NCBI GenBank assembly: GCA_016213785.1
Contig: JACQZQ010000044.1
Location: 89,643-153,642, forward strand
Length of the DNA stretch: 64,000 nt
Direction of reading: 5' to 3'
Origin: Acidobacteriota bacterium
Lineage (GTDB): Bacteria; Acidobacteriota; Blastocatellia; Chloracidobacteriales; JADJPF01
The notes under the pieces were generated by a model. It saw only the letters and a program-made list of their open reading frames with translations, searched no databases and was not told where the DNA came from. The translations under genes were made by a program, and so were the position numbers. Positions 17,701-25,120 of this stretch are shown here, piece by piece (position 1 is the stretch's first letter; every line of letters starts with the position of its first letter).

Positions 17701-18042
17701 TATCATGTAGCCTTAATAGATCCATTACCAGCTGGTTTAGAAGCCTTAAATCCTGCACTCGCTACAACTGGGGCAATTCCTCAAAATAATTCTAGGGCAA
17801 GTGAAGAATCATTAAAATTTGGTCGCTATTACTGGTATGGCCCTTGGTATCAACACCAAAATTTTAGAGATGAGCGAGTAGAAGCTTTTACTCAGCTACT
17901 TTGGGATGGCGTTTATAATTATAGTTATGTTGCTCGTGCTACAACCCTTGGGACTTTTGTTGTTCCTCCAACAAAAGCCGAGGAAATGTATCATCCTGAA
18001 ACTTTTGGAAGAAGTAAGACAGATAAAGTAGTGATTTATTAA
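11761..18042 (+). CDS. Bacterial alpha-2-macroglobulin with intact thioester
   Basis: This giant envelope protein (2,093 residues) has an N-terminal membrane anchor (VLVALSVFLIVSVVGATWFYY). A long run of macroglobulin-type beta domains follows, including RKTYRPGEKVTIKGWVR. A flexible Gly/Pro-rich stretch near 1300-1330 (SGVAGGVEGGVIGGVVGD, then PPPPPMP) is the probable bait region. A late alpha/alpha thioester domain carries CSEQ at Cys1597-Gln1600. In this family, cleavage of the bait by a protease exposes the thioester, which traps the attacker covalently. E. coli YfhM is shorter, at about 1,650 residues. ATG 11761 is chosen because AAGGTGG precedes it. No penicillin-binding protein 1C gene, the frequent partner, is adjacent. 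Confidence 0.92.
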   Translation: MNDNKKAVLVALSVFLIVSVVGATWFYYRKTHVETEPIKKLISSKNKKGLQFRLSDGEAELPKRVPVVEAKPISDADAESILSRLEPIKSEESDKTEFALRENSLPPPKTGTIINTKFPPNKNLKVDESSKSGVLEVVRYSPQGDVPVAVNLSVTFSQPMVALTSQSEASQNVPVKISPQVEGKWRWLGTKTLVFEPKNRFPMSTEYSVDIDTTIKSALGQSLQTPTKWKFKTPTLTLKNHFPTGGSVGTDPVIFLEFDQEINKTTVLESIKVKSDKASYKVRLATKAEIEANKEIQYLVKSAKDKYSLAIKVDNGLVDKLISPLPNDTNITVSLEAGARSAEGTLKTPAKQEFGFTTYSPLQVTSHSCYEQRYACEPSGYVNLSFNNLLDPKSLDLSKTEITPKLEGMKMQVNGYYITITGKFKGKRVYKLKLQKGFIKDVFGQYLETPTTLDFYIGPSPKKLSSLGQYFLVLDPFGPAKLPVFTTNHKELRANLYAVQPEDFKEFVKVNSTLYDYEKETYRQTVGKLISSNIIKINSIDDEQIETSIDLGDVLQTSGGQVFVLIEPTDQPKEVWKRQYIRKWVQYTDIGLDAIVDNEEMLVWANSLKTGKALAGVEVSLRNQTATTGADGIARLKLDNLRNPAVLVGKKGKDTVILPPNNYGYIEEGIWTRVETENTLSWYVVDDRKTYRPGEKVTIKGWVRAFENKKGGDIKLAGEVKTVNYKLNDSQGNKISNGTTQVNPLGGFNLELTLTPTMNLGNANLEFQAVAPNSNYNYLQFYHNFEVQEFRRPEFEVSTKASENINIIGGHSNVTVSANYYSGGNLNNADVNWQVTQSPTTYTPPNRGDYTFGKWTPWWTTPSYSYYGRHGRYYADEEDREAINEGSSSEPETFPAKTNPNGTHNLRIDFDSVNPAQPTSLNVQATVMDVNRQAWSSSSTLLVHPSNLYVGLRSEKTFVDKGEPFLIKSIVTDIDGKAIANTNINLSLVRIEYEYDNDGRLKTKELDLQTQTITSVSDGIDVKFLPKEGGSYQLTATILDENARPNQTQLTLWVSGGKSLPERDLKQEQIQLIPDKKEYKVGETAQILVQAPFYPAEGLLTLRRLGVIKSERFTITSSTYTIKVPIDESYLPNLYVQVDLVGESERVKTDKGGEQDGSVDVLLPKRPAFAVGQLNLSIPPVSRTLIVDAKPKQSAVEPGGETVIELNLKDSNNKPVENGEVALFVVDEAILALSGYKMPNPIDTFYAQRSPSVSDTHLRSSVVLANNKDIETQLASNEQNIPADKQVLRMEEDLREKANRDMSGVAGGVEGGVIGGVVGDAAPPPPPMPVAEAPAQSARASKMEARKIADLPANGRGFTSELKAISVIEPKPDGKPIRVREDFNALAIFEAALSTDNKGHAEVKIKLPDSLTRYRIMAVAVAGEKQFGMGESTLTARMPLMVRPSAPRFLNFGDKFEFPIVVQNQTDAPLSVDVAMRATNATLTSGLGRRLTVPANERVEVRLPVSAEMAGKARFQIGVVSGKWTDAAQVSLPVWTPATTEAFATYGTFEEDAIIQPVKAPADIYKQFGGLEISTSSTQLQELTDAVLYIVSYPYECSEQVSSRVMAIAALKDVLGAFKAEGLPKAEELETALARDMKRLQSLQNNDGGFDYWRKDYESDPYLTVHVTHAIVRAKEKGFAVPENTLTRAQNYLRNIESYLYRPYYSQEIRDSIVSYSLYVRKLMGDKDINKAKQLVYQRKLEKLPIEAIGWLWSVLAGDPGSKQELEQIRQFIINKATETAATAHFVTDYKDGAYLLLASDYRTDAILLDALLTDQPSSDLIPKLVRGLLDHRKAGRWESTQENVFVLLALDRYFATYEKATPNFIARIWLGDKFAGEHAFKGRTTEKHQVNIPMNYLSDTEQNLTLSKEGVGRIYYRAGMRYAPKNLDLPAAEYGFTVERKYEAIDNPEDVKLDKDGIWRIKAGARVRVHLSMVAQARRYHVALIDPLPAGLEALNPALATTGAIPQNNSRASEESLKFGRYYWYGPWYQHQNFRDERVEAFTQLLWDGVYNYSYVARATTLGTFVVPPTKAEEMYHPETFGRSKTDKVVIY

Positions 18043-18060
18043 AATCGTTTCCGATACCTT

Positions 18061-18094
18061 CTCCCAGCCTTGGAAAAGCTAGCAAGGCTGGGAG
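18061..18094. terminator. Bidirectional terminator between A2M and cysQ
   Basis: CTCCCAGCCTTG (18061-18072) and CAAGGCTGGGAG (18083-18094) form a perfect, GC-rich 12-bp stem with a 10-base loop between two converging genes. The stability and position support a shared transcript end although the T-tail is short. Confidence 0.7.
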
Positions 18095-18101
18095 ACTTAT
18101 C

Positions 18102-18935
18102 TTAAGAATTATTTCTATTAAAAGGAAGAGTAATTAAATCCTTCATTCCTTCTATTAACTCATTATGACGTTTGCCATTGCTGACTAAAATACCATTAAA
18201 AGTTCTTTGTACTTTGTTTTGGTAATCAATAGGATTACCAGCAAAGTCTGTTACAAGCCCACCAGCACCAAGAAGTATTGCTTCTGGAGCGCAAATATCC
18301 CAAATTTTATAACCTGCTGAGGCACTAGCCATTAATTCGGCTTTTGCCTGAGAAATCAGACCAATTTTAATACCACCACTACCTGATACTATCTCGTTGG
18401 TAATATGAAGTTTAGCAAAAATTTTATCTAGCAGTGCGCTACGATGTGAACGGCTAACTACAGCACGCATAGCTTGAAAATCTTTTGTTTCTGAAACTTG
18501 TAAAGTGGTTTCTTTTCCCTTTTCTAGTAGAAAAGATTTGGTTTTATCACCCCACCAAAGTCTATTTTCAGTAGGTTGAAATACTGCACCAACTACAGGT
18601 TTACCCTCTTCAACTAGGCCAATCATTACAGAAAATTCACCATTACGAGCTAAAAATTCTTTTGTACCATCTAGAGGGTCAACAAGCCAAAATCGTTTTG
18701 CAGTAAGGCGTTCAGGGCTATCTGCTTTTTCTTCAGAAATAATTAAATCTTCGGGAAAAGCTTTCTCTAGATTTTCTATAATAAAGTTATTTGCAGCATG
18801 GTCGGCTTCTGTAACAGGCTCATCTCCTGATTTCATAGTTACAGAAACGCTTTTTGCATAATGTTCTAAAATAATCTGTCCAGCGGCTAAAGCTGTTTGT
18901 TTAGCTACTTCTTTTTCTTTTGCGTAAAGTGACAT
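18102..18935 (-). CDS. cysQ: 3'(2'),5'-bisphosphate nucleotidase, CysQ-type
   Basis: The protein belongs to the inositol-monophosphatase superfamily. Metal-binding motifs are in order: EPVTEAD near 39-45, SEE near 67-69, DPLDGT at 86-91 and the late WDICAPEAIL. The KEF after DPLDGT and the overall spacing fit CysQ, which hydrolyses 3'-phosphoadenosine 5'-phosphate left by sulfate activation. No sulfate-assimilation gene is adjacent. The length (277) is normal. An inositol monophosphatase role is the main alternative. Confidence 0.85.
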   Translation of the reverse strand: MSLYAKEKEVAKQTALAAGQIILEHYAKSVSVTMKSGDEPVTEADHAANNFIIENLEKAFPEDLIISEEKADSPERLTAKRFWLVDPLDGTKEFLARNGEFSVMIGLVEEGKPVVGAVFQPTENRLWWGDKTKSFLLEKGKETTLQVSETKDFQAMRAVVSRSHRSALLDKIFAKLHITNEIVSGSGGIKIGLISQAKAELMASASAGYKIWDICAPEAILLGAGGLVTDFAGNPIDYQNKVQRTFNGILVSNGKRHNELIEGMKDLITLPFNRNNS

Positions 18936-19015
18936 AAAAAGCTATCCTAATTCTTATAAGGCAAAGCGCCTAAATAGTTTTTCTTTTCTTAATAATGTGT
19001 GGTTTTAACTTTTAC

Positions 19016-19053
19016 CATAGTTTGCTAGTAAACCCAAATAGGATCAAACTATG
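19016..19053. repeat. Spaced inverted repeat in a divergent intergenic region
   Basis: CATAGTTTG (19016-19024) and CAAACTATG (19045-19053) are perfect 9-base inverted repeats with a 20-base spacer. They lie between divergent cysQ and the class IV aminotransferase gene, about 80 bases from either start. It could be an operator pair or a chance repeat. Confidence 0.3.
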
Positions 19054-19131
19054 CTATTAATAAGTGAGTTTGTTATAATTACTTTAGTTACTAGAAAATA
19101 AAGGGTTAAGAACTAAAAGGAGGTAAGGGAA

Positions 19132-19983
19132 ATGCATCCACTAATTAGTTATAACCACACTCTTATGTCTATTGAAGAAGTAAGTATTAGCCCTATAAAT
19201 GCAGGGTTATTACATGGTTATGGAGTATTTACTACCCTACGTATTTATAATGGAATCCCTTTTCAATTTAAAGAGCATTGGACACGTTTAGAAATGCATG
19301 CTCATATGATAAAACTGCATTTAGATGAAGACATTGAAACACAAATACATGCAGATTTGATTTCTTTGATAGACGCTAATAATTTATTAGAAGGAAAATC
19401 TCGAATCACTTTACTTGAGCGCCAAAGCCCTTTTTGGCAACTAGGAGAAAAAAAAATAGGAGTAGATGTATTAATTTTTACTGCTGATTTACAGCCTAAA
19501 TCTATAGAACTTAATTTAACTATCTCACCTTATAGAATTTTATCTAGCCCTTTAAGTGGAGTAAAAACAACAGCTTATATTCCACAGTTACTTATGCTTG
19601 AAGAAGCCCGAGTACGAGGTTTTGATGATGCAATTGTACTTAATGAACGAGGAGAGATTTCTGAAGTAACAACAGCAAATATTTTTTGGATTAGACATAA
19701 AGTACTTTATACACCTACGCTTTCAACAGGATGTTTAGCCGGAACAACAAGTGGGTTAATAAGAAAACTTGCTAGGGAAATGAAAATAGAAAGCACTACA
19801 GGGGCTTTTCATGTCGAACACCTTCTATCAGCCGAAGAATGTTTTGTGACTTCATCAACTCGCGAGATTGTTAGAGTTAAAAGTATAAATAATAAACATT
19901 TTGAAGCAATGCCAAATTCTATCTTTGAACGCTTAACAATAGCTTTTAAGAAATATGTTCATAAAACTACATATCCTAGATAA
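19132..19983 (+). CDS. Class IV PLP-dependent aminotransferase/aminodeoxychorismate lyase-like
   Basis: The fold-type IV PLP enzyme has its Schiff-base lysine at Lys145 (SGVKTTAYIPQLL) and the conserved Glu178 in GEISEVTTANIFW. The phosphate-binding segment TGCLAGTTSGLIR follows. The family covers 4-amino-4-deoxychorismate lyase (PabC), branched-chain aminotransferase and D-amino-acid aminotransferase. The 283-residue length and the AxxxxRGFDDAIVLNERGEI block fit PabC or D-amino-acid aminotransferase better than IlvE, but substrate cannot be assigned. A strong AAGGAGG precedes ATG 19132. No pabA or pabB lies nearby. Confidence 0.8.
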   Translation: MHPLISYNHTLMSIEEVSISPINAGLLHGYGVFTTLRIYNGIPFQFKEHWTRLEMHAHMIKLHLDEDIETQIHADLISLIDANNLLEGKSRITLLERQSPFWQLGEKKIGVDVLIFTADLQPKSIELNLTISPYRILSSPLSGVKTTAYIPQLLMLEEARVRGFDDAIVLNERGEISEVTTANIFWIRHKVLYTPTLSTGCLAGTTSGLIRKLAREMKIESTTGAFHVEHLLSAEECFVTSSTREIVRVKSINNKHFEAMPNSIFERLTIAFKKYVHKTTYPR

Positions 19984-20110
19984 AAGGTATAAATGTGAAA
20001 ATATGTGAAATGCCACAGTGATTATATGAGGTATCTCGCATAGTGAAAATTATGATGTGTAGGTTAAGCTTGCGCCTTCCAAAAATAGAACAGATAGGAT
20101 AAATAATTTA

Positions 20111-20559
20111 ATGAAAAAGCTATTGAAAATACTGGTAGTAATACTTGTTATTTATGTACAAACAAAGGCACAAGACTCAAAGATAGTTTCTCTTGAACCA
20201 AACTCAGCTACACACAACACACAATACAAAAATAAACGCATCAGTACACCAGAAGATATCGCTGCTATAAAAAAAGTTCTTGAAGATTTTATGCAGGCTA
20301 TTTCAAACAAAAATGGCAAACAACTTTCTAATCTTGTTTTGCATTCTAGAATTTTATTTACCTCTCCTGGAGATCAAGCAAGAGTTGATAGTGTAAGAGA
20401 ATTTGATGTCATTTAGCTTGGGTTACTTTTGATTACGAATTTTATTCTAATGATAAGCTTTCTAACTTTGGCATTGAGCACTGGCAATTACGTAAGATTG
20501 ATGCAAAGTGGAAAATTTATTCTGTCATCTGGACTCAATATGAGCCTGTTAATAAATAA
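20111..20559 (+). pseudogene. Frameshifted SnoaL/NTF2-like exported protein gene
   Basis: The first frame gives a signal peptide (MKKLLKILVVILVIYVQTKAQ) and the start of an NTF2-like domain (TPEDIAAIKKVLEDFMQAIS), ending at TAG 20414-20416. The reading continues in the next frame from 20416 as AWVTFDYEFYSNDKLSNFGI, then HWQLRKIDAKWKIYSVIWTQ, and stops at 20557-20559. That second part is the expected last strands of a SnoaL/DUF4440-type fold. One missing base near GTCATTTAG would restore a protein of about 149 residues. It is either a recent pseudogene or a sequencing error; no slippery heptamer is visible. AGGATAA precedes the start. Confidence 0.8.
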
Positions 20560-20574
20560 TTGTTGGTGTATAAC

Positions 20575-20628
20575 AAACATTGCAGCAGACTTAGAACATT
20601 GCTCCTATCTCCCACCGCTGCAATGTTT
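20575..20628. repeat. Long stem at a cassette-like junction
   Basis: AAACATTGCAGC (20575-20586) and GCTGCAATGTTT (20617-20628) are perfect 12-base inverted repeats with a 30-base loop. The loop contains a further GAACATTGC that can pair with the right arm. It lies just after the stop of the minus-strand GNAT gene and could be its terminator or part of a recombination site. On the minus strand the right flank ends with GTTATAC, which resembles the GTTRRRY end of integron attC sites. Confidence 0.55.
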
Positions 20629-20636
20629 ATTCGGTG
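20618..20636. repeat. Junction repeat type A, copy 1
   Basis: CTGCAATGTTTATTCGGTG matches 21202-21220 in 17 of 19 positions; both differences are transitions. This copy lies at the 3' end of the GNAT gene and the other at the 3' end of the 21272-21811 gene, both on the minus strand. Confidence 0.6.
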
Positions 20637-20638
20637 TT

Positions 20639-21142
20639 TTAGCGTAAGTCTTTCTTAAAATCTATCCTAAAATACTGTTTTTGATAAGGTTGCCCTTGAT
20701 TATCATAATAAATAGCAGAAACAAGATAAGGTTCTGGTTGTAATGGTATGTAAGAAAGTTTATTTGCTAAAGAAATCATCTCTAAACTCTCAGAAGGATC
20801 AATGCTAACATATATATGTAGATAACCATATTGTTTAGCAATGGTTTCCCTAGCTTTAATTAAAGCCGTTGCTACACCTTTCCTCCTATATTCTTCAATA
20901 ACATATAAATCACTAAGTTTTGGCAAATGAGATTTCTTTTTCCCTTTCTTTGTAGCATCCAAATATACAAGCCCAAATCCAACTACCTTCTTTCCTATTT
21001 CTGCTAATAAAAAATATGCTCTTTCTCCATCACATTCTTCTAAATATTCTCTAAATAACTTTTCATTATTTCTTATGTTACATAATTGTTCTATATCTTC
21101 GATTTTTGCTTGTCTTATTTTTATTTCTTCGCTGTTTTTCAC
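20639..21142 (-). CDS. GNAT-family N-acetyltransferase
   Basis: The 167-residue protein has the acetyl-CoA-binding motif A as DLYVIEEYRRKGVATALIKA, with the RRKGVA pyrophosphate loop. The preceding strand is VVGFGLVYLDA. It transfers an acetyl group to an unknown amine. GTG 21142 is preferred: AAGGAG (21150-21155) sits 7 bases upstream, while an out-of-frame ATG at 21149 is too close to it. The gene lies between repeated junction sequences at both ends, like a mobile gene cassette. Its frame, length and motifs are intact. Confidence 0.85.
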   Translation of the reverse strand: MKNSEEIKIRQAKIEDIEQLCNIRNNEKLFREYLEECDGERAYFLLAEIGKKVVGFGLVYLDATKKGKKKSHLPKLSDLYVIEEYRRKGVATALIKARETIAKQYGYLHIYVSIDPSESLEMISLANKLSYIPLQPEPYLVSAIYYDNQGQPYQKQYFRIDFKKDLR

Positions 21143-21150
21143 TACTCATG

Positions 21151-21172
21151 CTCCTTACAAAAAGTGTCAAAC
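21151..21172. repeat. Junction repeat type B, copy 1
   Basis: CTCCTTACAAAAAGTGTC followed by AAAC matches 21883-21903 (one A fewer and one base changed). On the minus strand it reads GTTTGACAC followed by a T-run and TAAGGAG, so it supplies the ribosome site of the GNAT gene. Confidence 0.6.
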
Positions 21173-21201
21173 CCAAAGTTTTCAGCACCGACCCAAGTCT
21201 A

Positions 21202-21220
21202 CTGCAACGTTTGTTCGGTG
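21202..21220. repeat. Junction repeat type A, copy 2
   Basis: CTGCAACGTTTGTTCGGTG is the partner of 20618-20636. CACCGA at 21186-21191 and TCGGTG at 21215-21220 also form a short inverted repeat around it. Confidence 0.6.
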
Positions 21221-21271
21221 GCTTAAAAAGAATGGCTTTAATCAAGGTGAGAAAAAAAAGCAAGATTAAGA

Positions 21272-21811
21272 TTAAGTTTGGAAACTAGGAATAAGATAAC
21301 GGTTTATGATTCTTTTGAAGATTAGAGGCCCCAACAAAGTATTAAGTTTTGCCCAATTTCCTATACCCTGACCTGAAATAGAAATTAATGTGGCGGAGTT
21401 TTCTTCAACAACAGCTAACTTGACAAAACCAGGGAAAAGAATATGTTGTGGTAAAGTGATGTTATAAATTACAAATTCAGAATCACTAACTAATCTTACG
21501 ATTTTATCCTGGAATGGGCGTAAAATTTCGACTTTACCTGTATAGATAGGCATACTGCTAAAAGTAGGTGCACTACACCTACCATCTTTCATCATTATTT
21601 CAAATACAGCTTTCTTAAAATTCCCTTCACATATCTTAATTTCAAAAGGCCCATAAATATGCATTGCTGCATTTGCTATAAATCTACTCCTTTTAGGCTC
21701 AGGTTCTTCATCTAGGTTTTCTCTACAGGCTGACTCTATTATTGAAGCCCAAGGGCTTTGAAAGCTTTTTTTCAAATAACCTATTCCTTCTTCATAATTA
21801 CGTTTCCTCAT
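21272..21811 (-). CDS. Hypothetical protein, 179 aa
   Basis: I do not recognise this protein. It is basic at the N-terminus (MRKRNYEEGIGYLKKS), has no signal peptide or clear membrane span, and looks rich in beta-strands in its second half (FVIYNITLPQHILFPGFVKL, then SATLISISGQGIGNWAKL). The ending (LLGPLIFKRIINRYLIPSF) is amphipathic. It is bounded by the same repeated junction sequences as the neighbouring GNAT gene and lies directly after the aconitase terminator, which suggests it was inserted here. The ribosome site is weak (GAGA); the strong AAGGAG of the upstream repeat precedes only a two-codon ORF. Confidence 0.6.
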   Translation of the reverse strand: MRKRNYEEGIGYLKKSFQSPWASIIESACRENLDEEPEPKRSRFIANAAMHIYGPFEIKICEGNFKKAVFEIMMKDGRCSAPTFSSMPIYTGKVEILRPFQDKIVRLVSDSEFVIYNITLPQHILFPGFVKLAVVEENSATLISISGQGIGNWAKLNTLLGPLIFKRIINRYLIPSFQT

Positions 21812-21882
21812 TTTGTCTCTTTTTTTAGCCTTCTCACCAATATTTTTATTCTCAATATATCATTTTTTGATTGCTAAATCAT

Positions 21883-21903
21883 CTCCTTACAAAAGTGTCG
21901 AAC
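21883..21903. repeat. Junction repeat type B, copy 2
   Basis: CTCCTTACAAAAGTGTCGAAC is the second copy of the element at 21151-21172. It lies between the aconitase terminator and the 21272-21811 gene. On the minus strand it reads GTTCGACAC, a T-run, then TAAGGAG. Confidence 0.6.
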
Positions 21904-21921
21904 TAGCTGTTAGAAGGGAAT

Positions 21922-21955
21922 AAAAGCCAATTAAGTAACACTTAATTGGCCTTTT
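21922..21955 (-). terminator. Intrinsic terminator of acn
   Basis: The arms AAAAGCCAATTAAG (21922-21935) and CTTAATTGGCCTTTT (21941-21955) form a strong stem with a 5-base loop. On the minus strand, downstream of the aconitase stop, the stem ends in GGCTTTTATT, a proper T-tail. Confidence 0.85.
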
Positions 21956-21989
21956 ATGTACAAACTAGTAAATTATAAATTTTAAAGCC

Positions 21990-24737
21990 TTAAGCATTTG
22001 CAATTAAATTTCTTAGAACATAAGGCAATATGCCACCATGTTGATAGTATTCAATTTCAATTGCCGTATCAATACGTAAAGTTAAAAGAACTTCCTCTTT
22101 TTCACCATTAGAGCGATGGATTACAAGCGTTACATCTTGTTGTGGTTTAGGTGTTGGTTCTAGCCCAAGTAAGTCAAAAGTTTCTGTCCCATCAAGTTTT
22201 AAGCTTTGTGCTGATGTACCTTCCTTAAATTGGCAAGGTAGCACACCCATTCCTACTAAATTACTACGATGAATACGTTCAAAACTTTGTGCTACTACAA
22301 CATTAATTCCTTGAAGACGTGTTCCTTTAGCTGCCCAATCGCGAGAACTTCCTGTTCCATATTCTTGACCAGCAAAAACAATTAATGGAGTGTTGTTAGC
22401 CTGGTATTTTATTGCTGCATCATAAATACTTAGTTGTTCGCCATTAGGTTGATAAGTAGTCACGCCGCCTTCAACTCCTGGCACCATAAGGTTTTTAATC
22501 CGTACATTAGCAAAAGTCCCTCTAACCATTACTCTATCATTACCACGACGTGAGCCATAGCTATTAAAATCTGCTACTTCAACGCCTTTTTCTTGTAGAT
22601 AAACGCCTGCTGGAGAGGTTTTCTTTATTGAGCCTGCTGGGCTGATATGGTCAGTTGTTACTGAATCACCAAAGATTGCTAGTGGTCTAGCACCTTTAAT
22701 ATCAGCATATTTTCCTGCTGATAGGCTAAAGTTTTCAAAGAATGGAGGTTCTTGAATATAAGTAGAATCCTCATCCCATTCATAAACATCACCAACGCTG
22801 CTTGGGATTTCGTTCCAAAGAGGATTGTCGTCTGTAAAGTTAGAGTATAAACGGCGGAAAGTCTCAGCATCCATTGCTGTAGCTAGTACTTGACCTAATT
22901 CCTCGCTAGAAGGCCAAATATCTTGTAAATAAACATCATTACCATCGCTGCCTTTACCAATAGGCTCATTTGTCATATCAAGATTAACTCTTCCTGCAAT
23001 TGCAAATGCTACTACAAGTGGAGGACTCATTAAGAAATTAGCCTTAATGCTTTGATGAACCCTAGCTTCAAAATTACGATTACCGCTTAAGACACTGGCT
23101 GCAATTAAATCATTTTTTACTATTGTATCCTCTACATCGCTATCAAGTGGGCCTGAATTACCAATACAGGTTGTACAGCCATAGCCAACAGTATAAAAGC
23201 CTAATTTGTCTAAGTAGGGCTGTAATCCTGATTTTGCTAGGTAATCAGTAACAACACGAGAACCTGGCCCAAGAGAAGTTTTAACATGTGGAGGAACTGA
23301 TAAACCTTTTTCTACAGCTTTTTTAGCAAGTATTCCTGCTGCAAGCATTACACTTGGGTTAGATGTATTGGTACAGGAAGTTATTGCAGCAATTAAAACA
23401 TCGCCATGTCCTAAATCTACAGCTTTGCCATTAGCGCGGGATTCTACAGTAGAAGTTAAAACGGGTAAGGATTTTTTACCGCTAAAACTTACTTCTACAC
23501 GTTTGCTAAGTTCATCACTAGGCTTGTTATAACCATTTTCTTTAATAGGTTTTTGGAAAAGATCAGTAAATTTAGATTTTACTTCAGAAAGGTTAATACG
23601 GTCTTGAGGGCGTTTGGGGCCAGCAATTCCTGGCTCTACATCAGCTAAATCAAGCTCTAGTAAAGTGCTATAATCGCACTCACCTTTTTCAGGCATTCCA
23701 AACATTGCTTGAGCTTTAAAGTAGTTACGAAATGCATTTACTTGGTCTTCTGTTCGGCCTGTGGCTTGAAGATAACGACAACTTTCTTCATCAACAGGGA
23801 AAAACCCCATAGTTGCACCATATTCTGGTGCCATATTAGCAACTGTTGCACGGTCAGGAAGTGAAAGTGATGCTGCGCCCTCACCAAAGTACTCTACAAA
23901 TTTTCCTACTACTTTAGCTTTACGCAACATTTCAGTACAATGTAGTACAAGGTCTGTTGCTGTAACGCCTTCACGTAATTTTCCTTTCATATAAAAACCA
24001 ACAACATCAGGAGTTAGGAAGTAAACAGGCTGTCCAAGCATTCCTGCTTCAGCTTCGATTCCACCTACACCCCAAGCAACAATACCTAAGCCGTTAATCA
24101 TTGTTGTATGTGAATCTGTACCAACAAGGGTATCAGGATAATAGACACCATCTTTTTGTAGTACACCTTTGGCTAAATATTCTAGATTTACTTGATGAAC
24201 AATACCAATACCAGGAGGAACAACCTTAAAGCTTTCAAAAGCTTGCATACCCCACTTTAAGAACTGATAGCGCAAGCGGTTACGTTCAAACTCAATTTCC
24301 ATATTAAGCTTAAGCGAATCGCTTTGATTAGAAACATCTACTTGAACTGAATGGTCTACAACAAGATCTACAGGCACAAGAGGCTCAATAATTTTAGGAT
24401 TTTTTCCCATACGATGAACTGCTGAACGCATTGCGGCTAGATCTACAAGTAGTGGGACTCCAGTAAAGTCTTGTAGGACAATTCTAGCTACAACAAAAGG
24501 GATTTCTTCTGTTCGTTCTGCATTTGCTTGCCAATTAGCTAGAGTACGAACATCTGTTTCACGTATTTTTTTATCATCATAGTTACGTAAGACAGATTCT
24601 AGAACAATACGAATGCTAACAGGCAATTTAGAGATAGGGCCAACGCCTTCTTTTTCTAATTGAGGTAGAGAATAAAATTTAGCTGTTTGACCATTACCAA
24701 GCTCAAAAGTCTGTAAAGTGTTAAAAAGATTATGCAT
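21990..24737 (-). CDS. acnA: Aconitate hydratase, AcnA/IRP type
   Basis: This 915-residue TCA-cycle enzyme isomerises citrate to isocitrate. The [4Fe-4S] ligands are visible in [14 protein letters not shown] and in [14 protein letters not shown]. The signatures [14 protein letters not shown] and [17 protein letters not shown] (swivel domain), and [14 protein letters not shown] near the C-terminus, are intact. Length and order fit the AcnA/IRP branch rather than AcnB. AGGTGGA precedes the ATG. A 9-base inverted repeat lies about 40 bases before the start. It is a single-gene unit with its own terminator. Confidence 0.97.
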   Translation of the reverse strand: MHNLFNTLQTFELGNGQTAKFYSLPQLEKEGVGPISKLPVSIRIVLESVLRNYDDKKIRETDVRTLANWQANAERTEEIPFVVARIVLQDFTGVPLLVDLAAMRSAVHRMGKNPKIIEPLVPVDLVVDHSVQVDVSNQSDSLKLNMEIEFERNRLRYQFLKWGMQAFESFKVVPPGIGIVHQVNLEYLAKGVLQKDGVYYPDTLVGTDSHTTMINGLGIVAWGVGGIEAEAGMLGQPVYFLTPDVVGFYMKGKLREGVTATDLVLHCTEMLRKAKVVGKFVEYFGEGAASLSLPDRATVANMAPEYGATMGFFPVDEESCRYLQATGRTEDQVNAFRNYFKAQAMFGMPEKGECDYSTLLELDLADVEPGIAGPKRPQDRINLSEVKSKFTDLFQKPIKENGYNKPSDELSKRVEVSFSGKKSLPVLTSTVESRANGKAVDLGHGDVLIAAITSCTNTSNPSVMLAAGILAKKAVEKGLSVPPHVKTSLGPGSRVVTDYLAKSGLQPYLDKLGFYTVGYGCTTCIGNSGPLDSDVEDTIVKNDLIAASVLSGNRNFEARVHQSIKANFLMSPPLVVAFAIAGRVNLDMTNEPIGKGSDGNDVYLQDIWPSSEELGQVLATAMDAETFRRLYSNFTDDNPLWNEIPSSVGDVYEWDEDSTYIQEPPFFENFSLSAGKYADIKGARPLAIFGDSVTTDHISPAGSIKKTSPAGVYLQEKGVEVADFNSYGSRRGNDRVMVRGTFANVRIKNLMVPGVEGGVTTYQPNGEQLSIYDAAIKYQANNTPLIVFAGQEYGTGSSRDWAAKGTRLQGINVVVAQSFERIHRSNLVGMGVLPCQFKEGTSAQSLKLDGTETFDLLGLEPTPKPQQDVTLVIHRSNGEKEEVLLTLRIDTAIEIEYYQHGGILPYVLRNLIANA

Positions 24738-25120
24738 ATCTGTTCCACCTATTTTAGTTAAAATTATAAACCCTTGTTCATAAAATGATTATGAACACTT
24801 GCAGTTAACCATTTATTTAACAGCGAAACAGTTTAATTGTCAGTTACTACTACGTCAAGCAAGACTTAACCAAGAAATCTATTTAATTCTCTTTCCTAGT
24901 AAAAACTTAGGACGAGAGTTTCCAGACAAGATATTTTGCCTGTGCAAACTATGGTATGCTTTTGCGCATCAGTTATTTTATACAGAATCCTCTTACAAGC
25001 TTTTCTATTTAAGCAAAACCTGCTTGAGCTTAGAGCTTTTTAGAGCATCCTGAGATCAGGTTTAGCAAATAGTTGCAACCTATCAAATTAATTTTTGAAA
25101 GAAGATTAGGATAATAATTA
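24738..25120. other. Divergent intergenic region between acn and the radical SAM gene
   Basis: The 383 bases hold the upstream regions of both genes. The only ordered structure I see is the inverted repeat at 24775-24797. An 84-codon plus-strand frame inside (24799-25053) has no ribosome site and an odd composition, so it is not called. The 3' half is AT-rich with no perfect -10/-35 pair. Confidence 0.6.
24775..24797. promoter_or_regulatory. Operator-like inverted repeat upstream of acn
   Basis: TGTTCATAA and TTATGAACA are perfect 9-base arms around a 5-base centre, 38 bases upstream of the aconitase start. The symmetry and position suit a dimeric repressor or activator; the regulator is unknown. 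A hairpin in the leader is the alternative. Confidence 0.45.

Noticed and set aside
20566..20640. Classic integron attC site
   Set aside because: One side ends in a GTTATAC-like box, but the matching RYYYAAC box is displaced and spacer lengths differ strongly; kept only as a cassette-like finding.
20429..20647. Separate 72-codon plus-strand ORF
   Set aside because: It is the out-of-frame reading of the tail of the frameshifted SnoaL-like gene; the other frame gives the sensible protein ending.
21078..21288. Three overlapping short ORFs on both strands
   Set aside because: They cover the junction repeats and the starts of real genes; none has a plausible sequence.
24799..25053. 84-codon ORF between acn and the radical SAM gene
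   Set aside because: No ribosome site, unnatural composition and no recognisable feature; it lies in a divergent regulatory region.
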